From assembly GCF_937876455.1 (NCBI RefSeq), contig NZ_CALFIG010000189.1:1-13122 (forward strand): a DNA stretch of 13,122 nucleotides, in the 5' to 3' direction. The notes beneath the pieces were generated by a model. The model had not been told where the DNA came from, did no database searches, and worked only from the letters and a program-made list of their open reading frames with translations. A program made the translations under genes and the position numbers. This DNA comes from an uncultured Flavobacterium sp. GTDB taxonomy: Bacteria; Bacteroidota; Bacteroidia; Flavobacteriales; Flavobacteriaceae. This document shows, one piece after another, positions 6,313 through 13,122 of this stretch. The stretch's first letter is position 1, and every line of letters starts with the position of its first letter.

Positions 6313-7383
6313 TTAATACCACTTGCGTTTTTTAAAATAAATGGCCATAGCTATTAAAAGCAAAGTCATGGAACCCATTATTATAAAATAACCATATTTC
6401 CAATGGAGTTCGGGCATGTTATCAAAATTCATCCCATACACACCAACAATAAAAGTTAAAGGCATAAAAAATACCGAAACCACCGTTAGCGTTTTCATAA
6501 CTTCATTCATTTTGTGGCTTTGCATGGAAAAATAAAAATTAGATGCGGCATCTAATGCATACAAATCGCCCTCAATTTGATCTAATAATTCTAAACATTT
6601 TTGATGTAAACGCGCAAAAAATGTATAATTTTCTGAAGCTATAGCATTAAACACATCATCGTCTTTCATACTTTTAATCGAATATAACGAATCGCGCAGG
6701 GGCACAATAGAACGCTTTAAAAAATTTAAATTGTCTCTATGTGTTTCAATATCTTCTAAAATATTTTTTGTGGAAGTTGTTTTGGCTAAATCAATAATCT
6801 TATCAATTTTATGTTCTTCATTTTCTATCGTGATGAAAAAGTTTTCCATAACAGCATCAAGTAATAAATACAATAGATAATCTGCTTTTCTTGTACGTAC
6901 GATTCCCGAACTTTGTCTTAATCGTTCTCGAATGTGTACAAAAAAGCTGCTTGGCTTTTCTTGAAATGAAAACAACATGCCGTCTCTCAATATAAAACTA
7001 ACTTGCTCTACATCAATTGAATTAGTATTATTTATTGGCAATAATGATTTGATCGTAAAAAATAACGAATGCGGATATTCGTCTATTTTAGAACGTTTTA
7101 AAATATTTAAAATATCACTTAAAATAAAATCATCAATACTAAACTTTTGGCCAATTTCTTTAATCAAAGTTATATCTGCCAAGCCATGAACATTGAACCA
7201 ATTGGTTTTAGATTGATCTAAATATTTATCAACTTGACTTAACTTAATGTCGTGGTATTCGGCAAGGGTTTGCGCATTATAAACAAATAATTGCATAGCC
7301 GATTTTTCATCTTTATGCTTTCCTGTATATTCCACTAATGACGGAAGGACTTTTCTTCCTTTTTTATAGATTAATTTTCGCAC
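6313..7383 (-). CDS. corA: CorA-type magnesium/cobalt transporter
   Basis: This is a 356-residue protein of typical CorA length and layout. A large cytoplasmic alpha/beta and helical domain (1-295) precedes two C-terminal membrane helices (about 298-316 and 331-350). The signature YGMNF (GMN at 317-319) ends the first helix and lines the pore entrance in the homopentamer. The polar loop DNMPELHWKYG and the basic tail KKRKWY follow. The start is a GTG at 7383. An in-frame stop lies not far upstream with no ATG between, and the N-terminus MRKLIYKKGRK resembles that of flavobacterial homologues. A -7 box, TATATTTG (7421-7414), sits about 30 bases upstream. It is divergent from hutI and followed on the same strand by arsC and acr3; a functional link to arsenic resistance is not implied. 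Confidence 0.95.
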   Translation of the reverse strand: MRKLIYKKGRKVLPSLVEYTGKHKDEKSAMQLFVYNAQTLAEYHDIKLSQVDKYLDQSKTNWFNVHGLADITLIKEIGQKFSIDDFILSDILNILKRSKIDEYPHSLFFTIKSLLPINNTNSIDVEQVSFILRDGMLFSFQEKPSSFFVHIRERLRQSSGIVRTRKADYLLYLLLDAVMENFFITIENEEHKIDKIIDLAKTTSTKNILEDIETHRDNLNFLKRSIVPLRDSLYSIKSMKDDDVFNAIASENYTFFARLHQKCLELLDQIEGDLYALDAASNFYFSMQSHKMNEVMKTLTVVSVFFMPLTFIVGVYGMNFDNMPELHWKYGYFIIMGSMTLLLIAMAIYFKKRKWY

Positions 7384-7413
7384 TTCGACTAAAATAGTTA
7401 CTTTTATACTTTA

Positions 7414-7421
7414 CAAATATA
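7414..7421 (-). promoter_or_regulatory. TAnnTTTG -7 box for corA
   Basis: The minus strand reads TATATTTG, an exact match to the Bacteroidota -7 consensus TAnnTTTG. It would place the transcription start about 20-25 bases before the corA GTG codon. A -33 TTTG at the usual spacing is not clear. The 96-bp divergent gap (7384-7479) must also hold the hutI promoter, for which I see no good box. Confidence 0.45.
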
Positions 7422-7479
7422 ACGAAAAAGACGATATAGCATTTACTATAAATACGTATGCGGCTTTAAAATTTTGACC

Positions 7480-8721
7480 ATGCAAACACTCATCATCAAT
7501 ATAAAACAACTACTACAAGTACGAGAATCGGGTATTTCAAAAGTTTCTGGGGCTGAAATGGCAGTGCTTCCACACATCGAAAATGCTTTTTTACTCATCG
7601 AAAAAGATCGTATTAAAGCCTATGGTAAAATGGAAGATTGTCCCACACTAGCCGGATGTACTATTATTGATGCTGCGGGTAAAATTGTATTACCTACCTT
7701 TTGCGACAGTCACACCCATATTGTGTATGCAGGGAACCGAAGTGGTGAATTTGTAGACCGAATTAACGGATTATCCTATGAAGAAATTGCAGCTCGTGGT
7801 GGTGGTATTTTAAACTCGGCCAAAAAACTAAATGAAACTTCTGAAGAGGAAATCTATGAACAATCAAAAAAGCGCTTAGAAGAAGTTATGTCGCAAGGCA
7901 CAGGAGCGGTAGAAATAAAATCGGGGTACGGTTTAACCGTTGAAGGCGAGTTGAAAATGTTGCGCGTTATTAAAAAATTAAAAGAAAATTACCCGATAGC
8001 CATTAAAGCTACTTTTCTGGGTGCGCATGCTTTTCCTGTTGCCTACAAAGAAAACCATCAAGCTTATATTGATTTAATAATTCGTGAAATGCTCCCTAAA
8101 ATTGCAGCTGAAAATTTAGCTGATTACATTGATGCATTTTTAGAAACAGGTTATTTCAGTGTAGAAGAAACCATTCAAATCATGGAAGCGGGTAAAAAAT
8201 ATGGCCTAACACCCAAAATCCACGTAAATCAATTTACAGCTATTGGCGGAATTAAAGCTTGTGTGGAGCATGGTGCGCTAAGTGTCGATCATTTAGAAAT
8301 TGTAACTGAGGACGATATTAAAGCATTGAAAAACACTGCTTGCATGCCTGTTGCACTTCCTAGCTGTTCTTATTTTATTAGCATTCCTTATACACCCGCC
8401 CGAGAACTACTAAATGCGGGTTTACCGGTGGCTTTGGCTTCTGACTTTAACCCGGGAACTACACCCTCTGGAAACATGCATTTTGTAGTGGCTACGGCTT
8501 GTATTAAAATGAAAATGACACCTGAAGAAGCACTAAATGCTGCCACACTAAATGGCGCTTATGCCATGGAATTAAGTGCTACGCACGGCAGTATTACAGT
8601 GGGTAAAAAAGCAAATTTTATCATCACTAAGCCCCTACATAGTTTTTATGAAATTCCGTATTGCTTTGCTACGAATTTAATTGATAGTGTATGGGTGAAT
8701 GGGGAACAATTTAATCGCTAA
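7480..8721 (+). CDS. hutI: Imidazolonepropionase
   Basis: This is a 413-residue protein from the ATG at 7480; a TTG two codons upstream (7474) is a less likely start. It hydrolyses 4-imidazolone-5-propanoate to N-formimino-L-glutamate, the third step of histidine degradation. It is an amidohydrolase-superfamily barrel. The metal site is visible as His78 and His80 (DSHTHIVYAGNR), His248 (KIHVNQF) and Asp322 (ASDFNPGTTPSGNMH). Other conserved segments are ARGGGI (105-110), EIKSGYGL (145-152), GAHAFP (181-186) and SVDHLEI (268-274). The length is normal for HutI. The other hut genes (hutH, hutU, hutG) are not in the window, so it is not in a compact hut operon here. It is divergent from corA and convergent with the pseudouridine synthase gene. 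Confidence 0.97.
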   Translation: MQTLIINIKQLLQVRESGISKVSGAEMAVLPHIENAFLLIEKDRIKAYGKMEDCPTLAGCTIIDAAGKIVLPTFCDSHTHIVYAGNRSGEFVDRINGLSYEEIAARGGGILNSAKKLNETSEEEIYEQSKKRLEEVMSQGTGAVEIKSGYGLTVEGELKMLRVIKKLKENYPIAIKATFLGAHAFPVAYKENHQAYIDLIIREMLPKIAAENLADYIDAFLETGYFSVEETIQIMEAGKKYGLTPKIHVNQFTAIGGIKACVEHGALSVDHLEIVTEDDIKALKNTACMPVALPSCSYFISIPYTPARELLNAGLPVALASDFNPGTTPSGNMHFVVATACIKMKMTPEEALNAATLNGAYAMELSATHGSITVGKKANFIITKPLHSFYEIPYCFATNLIDSVWVNGEQFNR

Positions 8722-8740
8722 GTTCGTAAAGTATACAAAA

Positions 8741-8785
8741 ACATAGCGAACCTTGCGTAATCTTTGCCTCTTTGCGGTAAAAACA
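8741..8785. repeat. CTTTGCG-type short intergenic repeat between convergent genes
   Basis: The 67-bp gap between hutI and the convergent pseudouridine synthase contains a tandem of degenerate units of about ten bases built on TTGCG: ATAGCGAAC, CTTGCGTAAT, CTTTGCCTCT, TTGCGGTAAA. From memory, strings such as 'cttagcg..ctttgcg..ctttgcggtt' recur in intergenic regions of Flavobacterium and relatives; this looks like one copy. No hairpin terminator is seen for either gene. The function of the repeat family is not known to me. Confidence 0.5.
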
Positions 8786-8788
8786 AAA

Positions 8789-10459
8789 TTAAAACTCTGC
8801 CTCTACGTTAATTTCCATTGGTTTTCTAGTTACAGGGTGTTCAAACTGAATCCACTCGGCATGAAGATGCAACCGATTTGCTTTTGTGCCATATAAATCA
8901 TCACCCACAATAGGAATGTTTAATCCTGAAGCATGTGAAGCATGAACACGCAATTGATGGGTGCGTCCAGTAATGGGGTAAAAATGAATGCGCGTTTGTT
9001 TATTTTTTATAGAAAGCACTTCAAAATGCGTTTGTGCGTGTTTACCGTGTTCGTAACAAACCAATTGTCGGGGTCTATCGTCTAAATCTACTCTAAGCGG
9101 TAAATCAATAGTTCCTTTTGGTTGTTTTACAATACCATCAAGCAAGGCTACATATCTTTTTTTAATCGTTCGGTCAATAAATTGACGTTGTAATTTTACA
9201 TACGTTTCTTCATCTTTAGCTACCAACATAATACCCGAAGTAGACATATCTAATCGATGTACAATTAAGGGTCCTGTAGCATCTGGATGGCTGTCTCTTA
9301 TCCTTTGATATACAGAATCAGCTATTGTTTTTCCTGGTACTGATAAAAATTCAGCTGGCTTATTTATGACAAGTAATGCGTCATCTTCATACACAATTTC
9401 AAGTTGCTTACCCGCTGCGGGATTTTCCATAAATGGATTAGCTTCTAATGCTAAGCCTTTTAGCATGTGCCCCATTAATATAGGTTCACATTTACTTTTA
9501 CATGAAGGATAAAACTGCTTATGCCTTCTAATTTCAGATTTAGGTGATTGACCCCACCAAAACTCCGCCATTGCAATTGGTTTCAAATCATGTTGAAAAG
9601 CATAATGCAATAGTTTTGGGGCTGCACACTCCCCTGCCCCTGCGGGTGGATTATCATTGAAAATTTTGCCTATGCTCTTGGTCTCTTTTGAGGCATTTAA
9701 AAAGGTATATTTTGTAAATATTTTTTGTTGTAACGCGCTCGATTTTAATTTGCGCTGTTCTTTTAACAACGCTATTTTAGTTTCAAATTCCTGTAATACT
9801 GATGCATTTGCTGCTAATGCCAATTTAAAATATTTTGCCATTTTTTTGAGCAAAATACTTTCATCTTTACTTTCTTGACTCAAGACTATTAATAGCGTTT
9901 CTTTTGATTCTACTGATGCATTACTAATTGCAGCTCGCTTTTGTTCACGTAGTTGCTTATTGCTTTTGATTGCTCTTTTATGGGCTTCAATTTCTAGGTT
10001 AGCTTGTTTTTGTAAATCGGCTTGTTTTTGTTTGTATTCAAGATAGATTGTGTCATTTTCAAGGCACTCAATTTCACGATTTAATGCGTTTAACACTTCT
10101 TCTTCTTTTTTAAAAAAACCATCAGTTTCAAGCAAATCAAAAACAGGAGGTACAAAATAAGGCAAATGATTTGATGCTGCTAATTTTCCAGAAAAAGCCC
10201 ATAAATAGCCTATTTCTCCTTCTTTATTTTGGCATACCAAAACGCCAAACATTTTACCTATTATCAAGCCTTTTTGCTCTTCAACTAAGCCAAAATTATG
10301 TTCGAAATCAGTTTGTGTTTCTAAAAAATCTTGCAATGCTTTTGAGGCAATCAAACTTAGTTCATGAGGTTGATAATAAAAGGGAAAGGTAAATTTTTCG
10401 GGTAATGAAATTCCTGAAATATCCGTTTTAAAAGGTTGGAAAAGTGGTGGCATCTGCAT
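8789..10459 (-). CDS. RluA-family pseudouridine synthase with long N-terminal extension
   Basis: This is a 556-residue protein. The C-terminal 200 residues or so (353-556) form the RluA-type catalytic domain. It opens with EIVYEDDALLVINKPAEFLSVPG. The catalytic motif is HRLDMSTSG with Asp404, and RTIKKRYVAL and GRTHQLRVHASH follow. It converts uridine to pseudouridine in rRNA or tRNA; the exact target cannot be read. The first 350 residues are extra relative to minimal RluA (about 220 residues): an N-terminal domain to about 110, a charged coiled coil (about 115-250), then a conserved segment PPAGAGECAAPKLLHYAF ... AMAEFWWG (271-303) and a Cys-containing YPSCKSKC (317-324). This long form is known in Bacteroidota and some gammaproteobacteria. 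An ATG two codons in (10453) is an alternative start. The gene lies downstream of ptpA on the same strand, but a terminator (10495-10524) separates them. Confidence 0.93.
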   Translation of the reverse strand: MQMPPLFQPFKTDISGISLPEKFTFPFYYQPHELSLIASKALQDFLETQTDFEHNFGLVEEQKGLIIGKMFGVLVCQNKEGEIGYLWAFSGKLAASNHLPYFVPPVFDLLETDGFFKKEEEVLNALNREIECLENDTIYLEYKQKQADLQKQANLEIEAHKRAIKSNKQLREQKRAAISNASVESKETLLIVLSQESKDESILLKKMAKYFKLALAANASVLQEFETKIALLKEQRKLKSSALQQKIFTKYTFLNASKETKSIGKIFNDNPPAGAGECAAPKLLHYAFQHDLKPIAMAEFWWGQSPKSEIRRHKQFYPSCKSKCEPILMGHMLKGLALEANPFMENPAAGKQLEIVYEDDALLVINKPAEFLSVPGKTIADSVYQRIRDSHPDATGPLIVHRLDMSTSGIMLVAKDEETYVKLQRQFIDRTIKKRYVALLDGIVKQPKGTIDLPLRVDLDDRPRQLVCYEHGKHAQTHFEVLSIKNKQTRIHFYPITGRTHQLRVHASHASGLNIPIVGDDLYGTKANRLHLHAEWIQFEHPVTRKPMEINVEAEF

Positions 10460-10464
10460 GGCGC

Positions 10465-10472
10465 AAAATTAA
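10465..10472 (-). promoter_or_regulatory. Possible -7 box (TAATTTTG) just ahead of the pseudouridine synthase gene
   Basis: The minus strand reads TAATTTTG, an exact TAnnTTTG match, ending six bases from the ATG at 10459. If used, transcription would start almost at the first codon, giving a leaderless message or favouring the ATG at 10453. No good -33 TTTG was found at the expected spacing, so this is tentative. Confidence 0.3.
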
Positions 10473-10494
10473 CCATTATATATGAGAATAAAAA

Positions 10495-10524
10495 AATCCG
10501 TTTACTTTTCAGCAAACGGATTTC
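10495..10524 (-). terminator. Intrinsic terminator after the prolyl tripeptidyl peptidase gene
   Basis: AAATCCGTTT (10495-10504) and AAACGGATTT (10515-10524) form a perfect 10-bp stem with a 10-base loop, 22 bases past the stop at 10547. On the minus strand the stem runs into a string of T. It should separate this transcript from the downstream pseudouridine synthase gene. Confidence 0.85.
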
Positions 10525-10546
10525 TATAATTAGTAAAGATGTTAAA

Positions 10547-12718
10547 TTATTTCTTCAAATGTGTATCAAAATAATCAGCAATTTTAGCATACATATGAAT
10601 TCTATCTTTTCCACTTACATTGTGCTCGTGATTTGGGTACAAGAAATAATCTACTTGTTTACCCGCTTTAATACATGCTTCAATAAAATTCATACTATTT
10701 TGCTGTACCACAACAGGGTCTTGCGCACCGTGAATAACCAATAAACGACCTTTTAAATTTTTAGCTTTATCGATTAAAGAAGCCTTTGCATATCCTTCAG
10801 GGTTTTCTTGTGGTGTATCCATGTAACGTTCTCCATACATGATTTCATAATATTTCCAATCAATTACTGGTCCGCCAGCAACACCTACCTTAAACGTATC
10901 CGCTTGACTTGTCATTAAAGTAGTTGACATGAAGCCGCCAAAACTCCAACCAAAAACACCTATTTTATCAGTATCTACAAACGTTTTAGATTTTAAAAAC
11001 TTAACACCTTCCATTTGGTCTGCCATTTCATTTACTCCTAATTGTCTATGATTTACTTCACAGAATTTTTTACCCCGCGCATCACTTCCTCTGTTATCCA
11101 TTGTAAACACAATGTAGCCTTGCTGAGCCATATATAAATCGAAATAACCCGCACCAGACAACCATCTGTTTGTTACTAATTGGGCATGTGATCCGCCATA
11201 TAAATATACCATCACAGGATATTTTTTTGTGGCGTCAAAATTTGATGGATAAATAATTCTACCATTTAAAGGAGTGTTTCCATCTGCTGAAGTAATCGTG
11301 ACTAATTCTATTTTTGGCAAATCAATTTTTCCAACAAAAGGATTTTCAGCCTTTACTAAGGTCGTATTAGCCATTTTATTTTTGATATTTAAAACTGAAA
11401 TTTCATTTGGCGTAGTGGCATTGCTATATTGGTCTAAAACCATTGTTCCGTCTGAGGACACAGAAGAATTGTGTATTCCAGATACCGAAGTCAATTGTAT
11501 TGTTTTCCCCGATTTTAGATCTACTTGATACAATTGTCTGTCTAAACCATTGTTAGCTGTTCCTATGTAATTTAGTTTAGTATTTGTAGCATCAAATCCT
11601 AGTACATTGGTAACTACTACGTCTTTAAACCCTAAATTTTTAAGCAATTTACCCTCTGTAGTGTATAGATACATTTGGTTATACCCATAAAAATCGGTTT
11701 GGTAAATAAATTGTGTTGGGTTGTTTGGTACAAACATTAATGCATGCTGAGGTTCTACCCATGTTGTAGCTTTTTCTTCAAACAACGTTTTTACAAATGC
11801 ACCTGTTAAGGCGTCATATTTATTAAACTTCAAATGATTTTGTTCACGATTTAAAACACCTATAAAAATATATTTACCCGTTGGCTCCCAAGAAACCATT
11901 GTTAAATATTGTTCTTTAGGTTCGCCCGTTTGAATAGTTACTTTTTTGTCTGAGTTTACATCATAAATAACAAGTGAAACGTGTTCGCTTGTCATACCCG
12001 CCATAGGATATTTAACATCTTTAGAAGTAGCTTCACGTTCGTTCCAATTTGTTATGGGATAATTTGCCACCATTGTTTCATCTTTGCGGTAATAGGCTAA
12101 TTTTGAACCCGTTTCATCCCACCACATGCCACTATGAATCCCAAATTCTTGACGGTGTACGTAGTCAGAACCATTTACGATAGCTTTATTTTCATCATTA
12201 GTAACTTCTATAACTTTTCCTTGTGCTAAAGAAATTCTAATGTTATTATCTTTTAGCCAAGCTACGTGATTGTTTTTAGTATATTTTGCCTGACTACCTT
12301 CAGCTGGATAACTGATAACGTTAGTTATTTGCTTAAGGGCTACATCAAATGCAATTTTGTAATTAGTAGTTTTACTGGAAATTTCTGTTTCAAAAATCGT
12401 ATTTGTTATCCAAGAAATTGTAGTGGGAAACGTGCGTAATGAAAATTCATCTGTTGGAAATTTTGATTTTAAAGCAGTTTCTAATTCTGCTTTTGTTAAA
12501 AGTACAGCTTCTTTCCACGCATTCGAAGCGCTTTTTTCAATTAAATTAGAATAATCTGAACTTATGTATGTAATAGCCTTGCTATCTTTTTTCCATTGAT
12601 ACGCAATTAAAGTAGTAGGTGCATATTTTCTTGGTCCCATAACCGTTTCATCGATGGTTAACTTCTGAGCAAAAGCAAAACTTCCTACTAGAAGCAAGCT
12701 CCAAACATATTTTTTCAT
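10547..12718 (-). CDS. ptpA: Secreted prolyl tripeptidyl peptidase-like S9 serine peptidase
   Basis: This is a 723-residue exported peptidase. A signal peptide, MKKYVWSLLLVGSFAFA, is followed by Gln18, the common Bacteroidota Sec cleavage pattern. Residues about 20-470 form a DPP-IV-type beta-propeller, and about 480-723 the alpha/beta hydrolase domain. The catalytic triad is Ser592 (FGWSFGGFM), Asp667 (HGAQDPVV) and His699 (YPNHEHNV). Long stretches (YPMAG, VGVAGGPVIDW, YEIMYGERY, PQENPEGY) match Porphyromonas gingivalis PtpA as I remember it, with a constant offset of 11 residues in the triad. The propeller has a single Glu191 in VHRQEFGI instead of the DPP-IV Glu-Glu pair, as in PtpA. It would remove Xaa-Xaa-Pro tripeptides from peptide N-termini in the periplasm. 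Dipeptidyl peptidase IV activity is the alternative. It is a separate transcript, with terminators on both sides. Confidence 0.93.
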   Translation of the reverse strand: MKKYVWSLLLVGSFAFAQKLTIDETVMGPRKYAPTTLIAYQWKKDSKAITYISSDYSNLIEKSASNAWKEAVLLTKAELETALKSKFPTDEFSLRTFPTTISWITNTIFETEISSKTTNYKIAFDVALKQITNVISYPAEGSQAKYTKNNHVAWLKDNNIRISLAQGKVIEVTNDENKAIVNGSDYVHRQEFGIHSGMWWDETGSKLAYYRKDETMVANYPITNWNEREATSKDVKYPMAGMTSEHVSLVIYDVNSDKKVTIQTGEPKEQYLTMVSWEPTGKYIFIGVLNREQNHLKFNKYDALTGAFVKTLFEEKATTWVEPQHALMFVPNNPTQFIYQTDFYGYNQMYLYTTEGKLLKNLGFKDVVVTNVLGFDATNTKLNYIGTANNGLDRQLYQVDLKSGKTIQLTSVSGIHNSSVSSDGTMVLDQYSNATTPNEISVLNIKNKMANTTLVKAENPFVGKIDLPKIELVTITSADGNTPLNGRIIYPSNFDATKKYPVMVYLYGGSHAQLVTNRWLSGAGYFDLYMAQQGYIVFTMDNRGSDARGKKFCEVNHRQLGVNEMADQMEGVKFLKSKTFVDTDKIGVFGWSFGGFMSTTLMTSQADTFKVGVAGGPVIDWKYYEIMYGERYMDTPQENPEGYAKASLIDKAKNLKGRLLVIHGAQDPVVVQQNSMNFIEACIKAGKQVDYFLYPNHEHNVSGKDRIHMYAKIADYFDTHLKK

Positions 12719-12775
12719 AGTTTAATTATATTTGTTAATCTATATTAGAATTAAAAAGTACATTTTTGTTACAAA

Positions 12776-12805
12776 AAAATCCGATTCATTTTGGAATCGT
12801 ATTTT
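12776..12805 (-). terminator. Intrinsic terminator between the sugar transferase and ptpA
   Basis: CGATTC (12782-12787) and GAATCG (12794-12799) pair around a 6-base loop. The stem extends through one mismatch by AAAAT/ATTTT. On the minus strand the hairpin is followed by seven T. It would end the sugar transferase transcript entering from the right; the flanking A-run on the other side may make it bidirectional. A second, weaker stem (AAAAAG 12874-12879 / CTTTTT 12885-12890) lies closer to that gene's stop. The remaining 12719-12772 must hold the ptpA promoter; no exact TAnnTTTG box was found on the minus strand. Confidence 0.65.
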
Positions 12806-12935
12806 AAAGTAGTGTTATTTTATTTTATAAAATTTTTCAATAAAGAAAAAAGGCAAAAAGCTTAAAAGTTGATAAAAAGACAGGCTTTTTAATCCTTCTT
12901 GTCATCGCAAATAATTCTATGAAAAAATAATTGGA

Positions 12936-13122
12936 TTAAGGAGAAAATTGTTCCTCGCAGGCTAGGTCTGTTCCTTGACCACTTAGGGACAATGGAATGG
13001 TTTTCAGTAAAATCATCAATTCTAATGACCAATTTTGATGAGCTGCATACCATGTGTCGTAACGAAAGCGGTGCGTCCATCTTAGATCGTTTCTGCCGTT
13101 GATCTGGGCCAGCCCCGTTAAG
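12936..13122 (-). CDS. Bacterial sugar transferase (WcaJ/PglC-like), C-terminal end only
   Basis: Reading inward from the right edge, 61 codons are open to a TAA at 12938-12936; the 5' part lies outside the window. The fragment begins LTGLAQINGRN and continues RWTHRFRYDTWYAAHQNWSL and ELMILLKTIP. This is the characteristic C-terminal block of polyprenyl-phosphate sugar-1-phosphate transferases ('PGLTGLAQVNGRN..W..KF..D..YV...S..LD..IL..T'). These membrane-bound enzymes transfer the first sugar phosphate to undecaprenyl phosphate for capsule, O-antigen or glycan synthesis. The last 18 or so residues (SGQGTDLACEEQFSP) are not a family pattern I recognise. The last 42 bases of the window are about 55% GC, well above the surrounding DNA, which may reflect transfer of a polysaccharide locus or just the conserved motif. 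Confidence 0.85.
   Translation of the reverse strand, partial: LTGLAQINGRNDLRWTHRFRYDTWYAAHQNWSLELMILLKTIPLSLSGQGTDLACEEQFSP

Noticed and set aside
7474..7479. TTG at 7474 as the hutI start
   Set aside because: An ATG lies two codons downstream and gives the usual HutI N-terminus.
10436..10744. A 102-codon plus-strand frame
   Set aside because: It is antisense to the 3' end of ptpA and runs across its terminator; its composition looks random.
12889..13080. A 63-codon minus-strand frame beginning MDAPLSLRHMV
   Set aside because: It overlaps the sugar transferase end in another frame; the transferase frame carries the conserved LTGLAQINGRN block, so this one is a shadow.
1..13122. CRISPR arrays, tRNA, rRNA or complete insertion sequences
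   Set aside because: No regularly spaced repeats, cloverleaf-like segments, rRNA blocks or transposase motifs were found by reading.

Overview
The window comes from a low-GC member of the Bacteroidota, most likely a Flavobacteriaceae (Flavobacterium-like) genome. Evidence includes AT-rich codon use, TAnnTTTG-type -7 promoter boxes in place of sigma70 boxes, almost no Shine-Dalgarno sequences, a CTnDOT/MTn-style Bacteroidota tyrosine recombinase, an S9 exopeptidase closest (from memory) to Porphyromonas prolyl tripeptidyl peptidase, and a CTTTGCG-type intergenic repeat familiar from flavobacterial chromosomes.

Left part (1 to about 4200): one end of an integrated mobile element, with all genes on the minus strand. 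In transcription order they are a tyrosine recombinase (2614-3831), an unrecognised protein with a predicted C-terminal winged-helix-like module (1532-2425), a small excisionase-like HTH protein (862-1140), and a probable DNA-binding protein that runs off the left edge (1-769). The integrase and the 1532-2425 gene each have a good intrinsic terminator. The leader of the HTH gene is full of GTCTT words and includes a perfect 12-bp inverted repeat. Upstream of the integrase lie three copies of AGTACAACA, candidate recombinase or regulator sites. No attachment site could be fixed because the other end of the element is outside the window.

Middle (about 4060 to 7400): an inverted-repeat-rich, attC-reminiscent stretch precedes a lone plus-strand gene for a two-helix membrane protein. 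Then come an arsenic detoxification pair and corA on the minus strand: corA (7383-6313), arsC (6280-5744, with its normal C-terminus displaced into the -1 frame at 5747-5673) and acr3 (5650-4622). ArsC would reduce arsenate to arsenite and Acr3 would export the arsenite. No arsR repressor is visible.

Right part (7400 to 13122): chromosomal-looking genes. They are hutI (histidine degradation, plus strand), a convergent RluA-family pseudouridine synthase with a long N-terminal extension, a secreted prolyl tripeptidyl peptidase of family S9, and, at the right edge, the last 61 codons of a bacterial sugar transferase (minus strand, partial). That last gene is locally much richer in GC than the rest.

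No tRNA, rRNA, CRISPR array or complete insertion sequence was seen. The strongest oddity is the single-base frame disruption near the 3' end of arsC. The most open-ended signals are the repeat clusters around the integrase, the HTH gene and the small membrane-protein gene.
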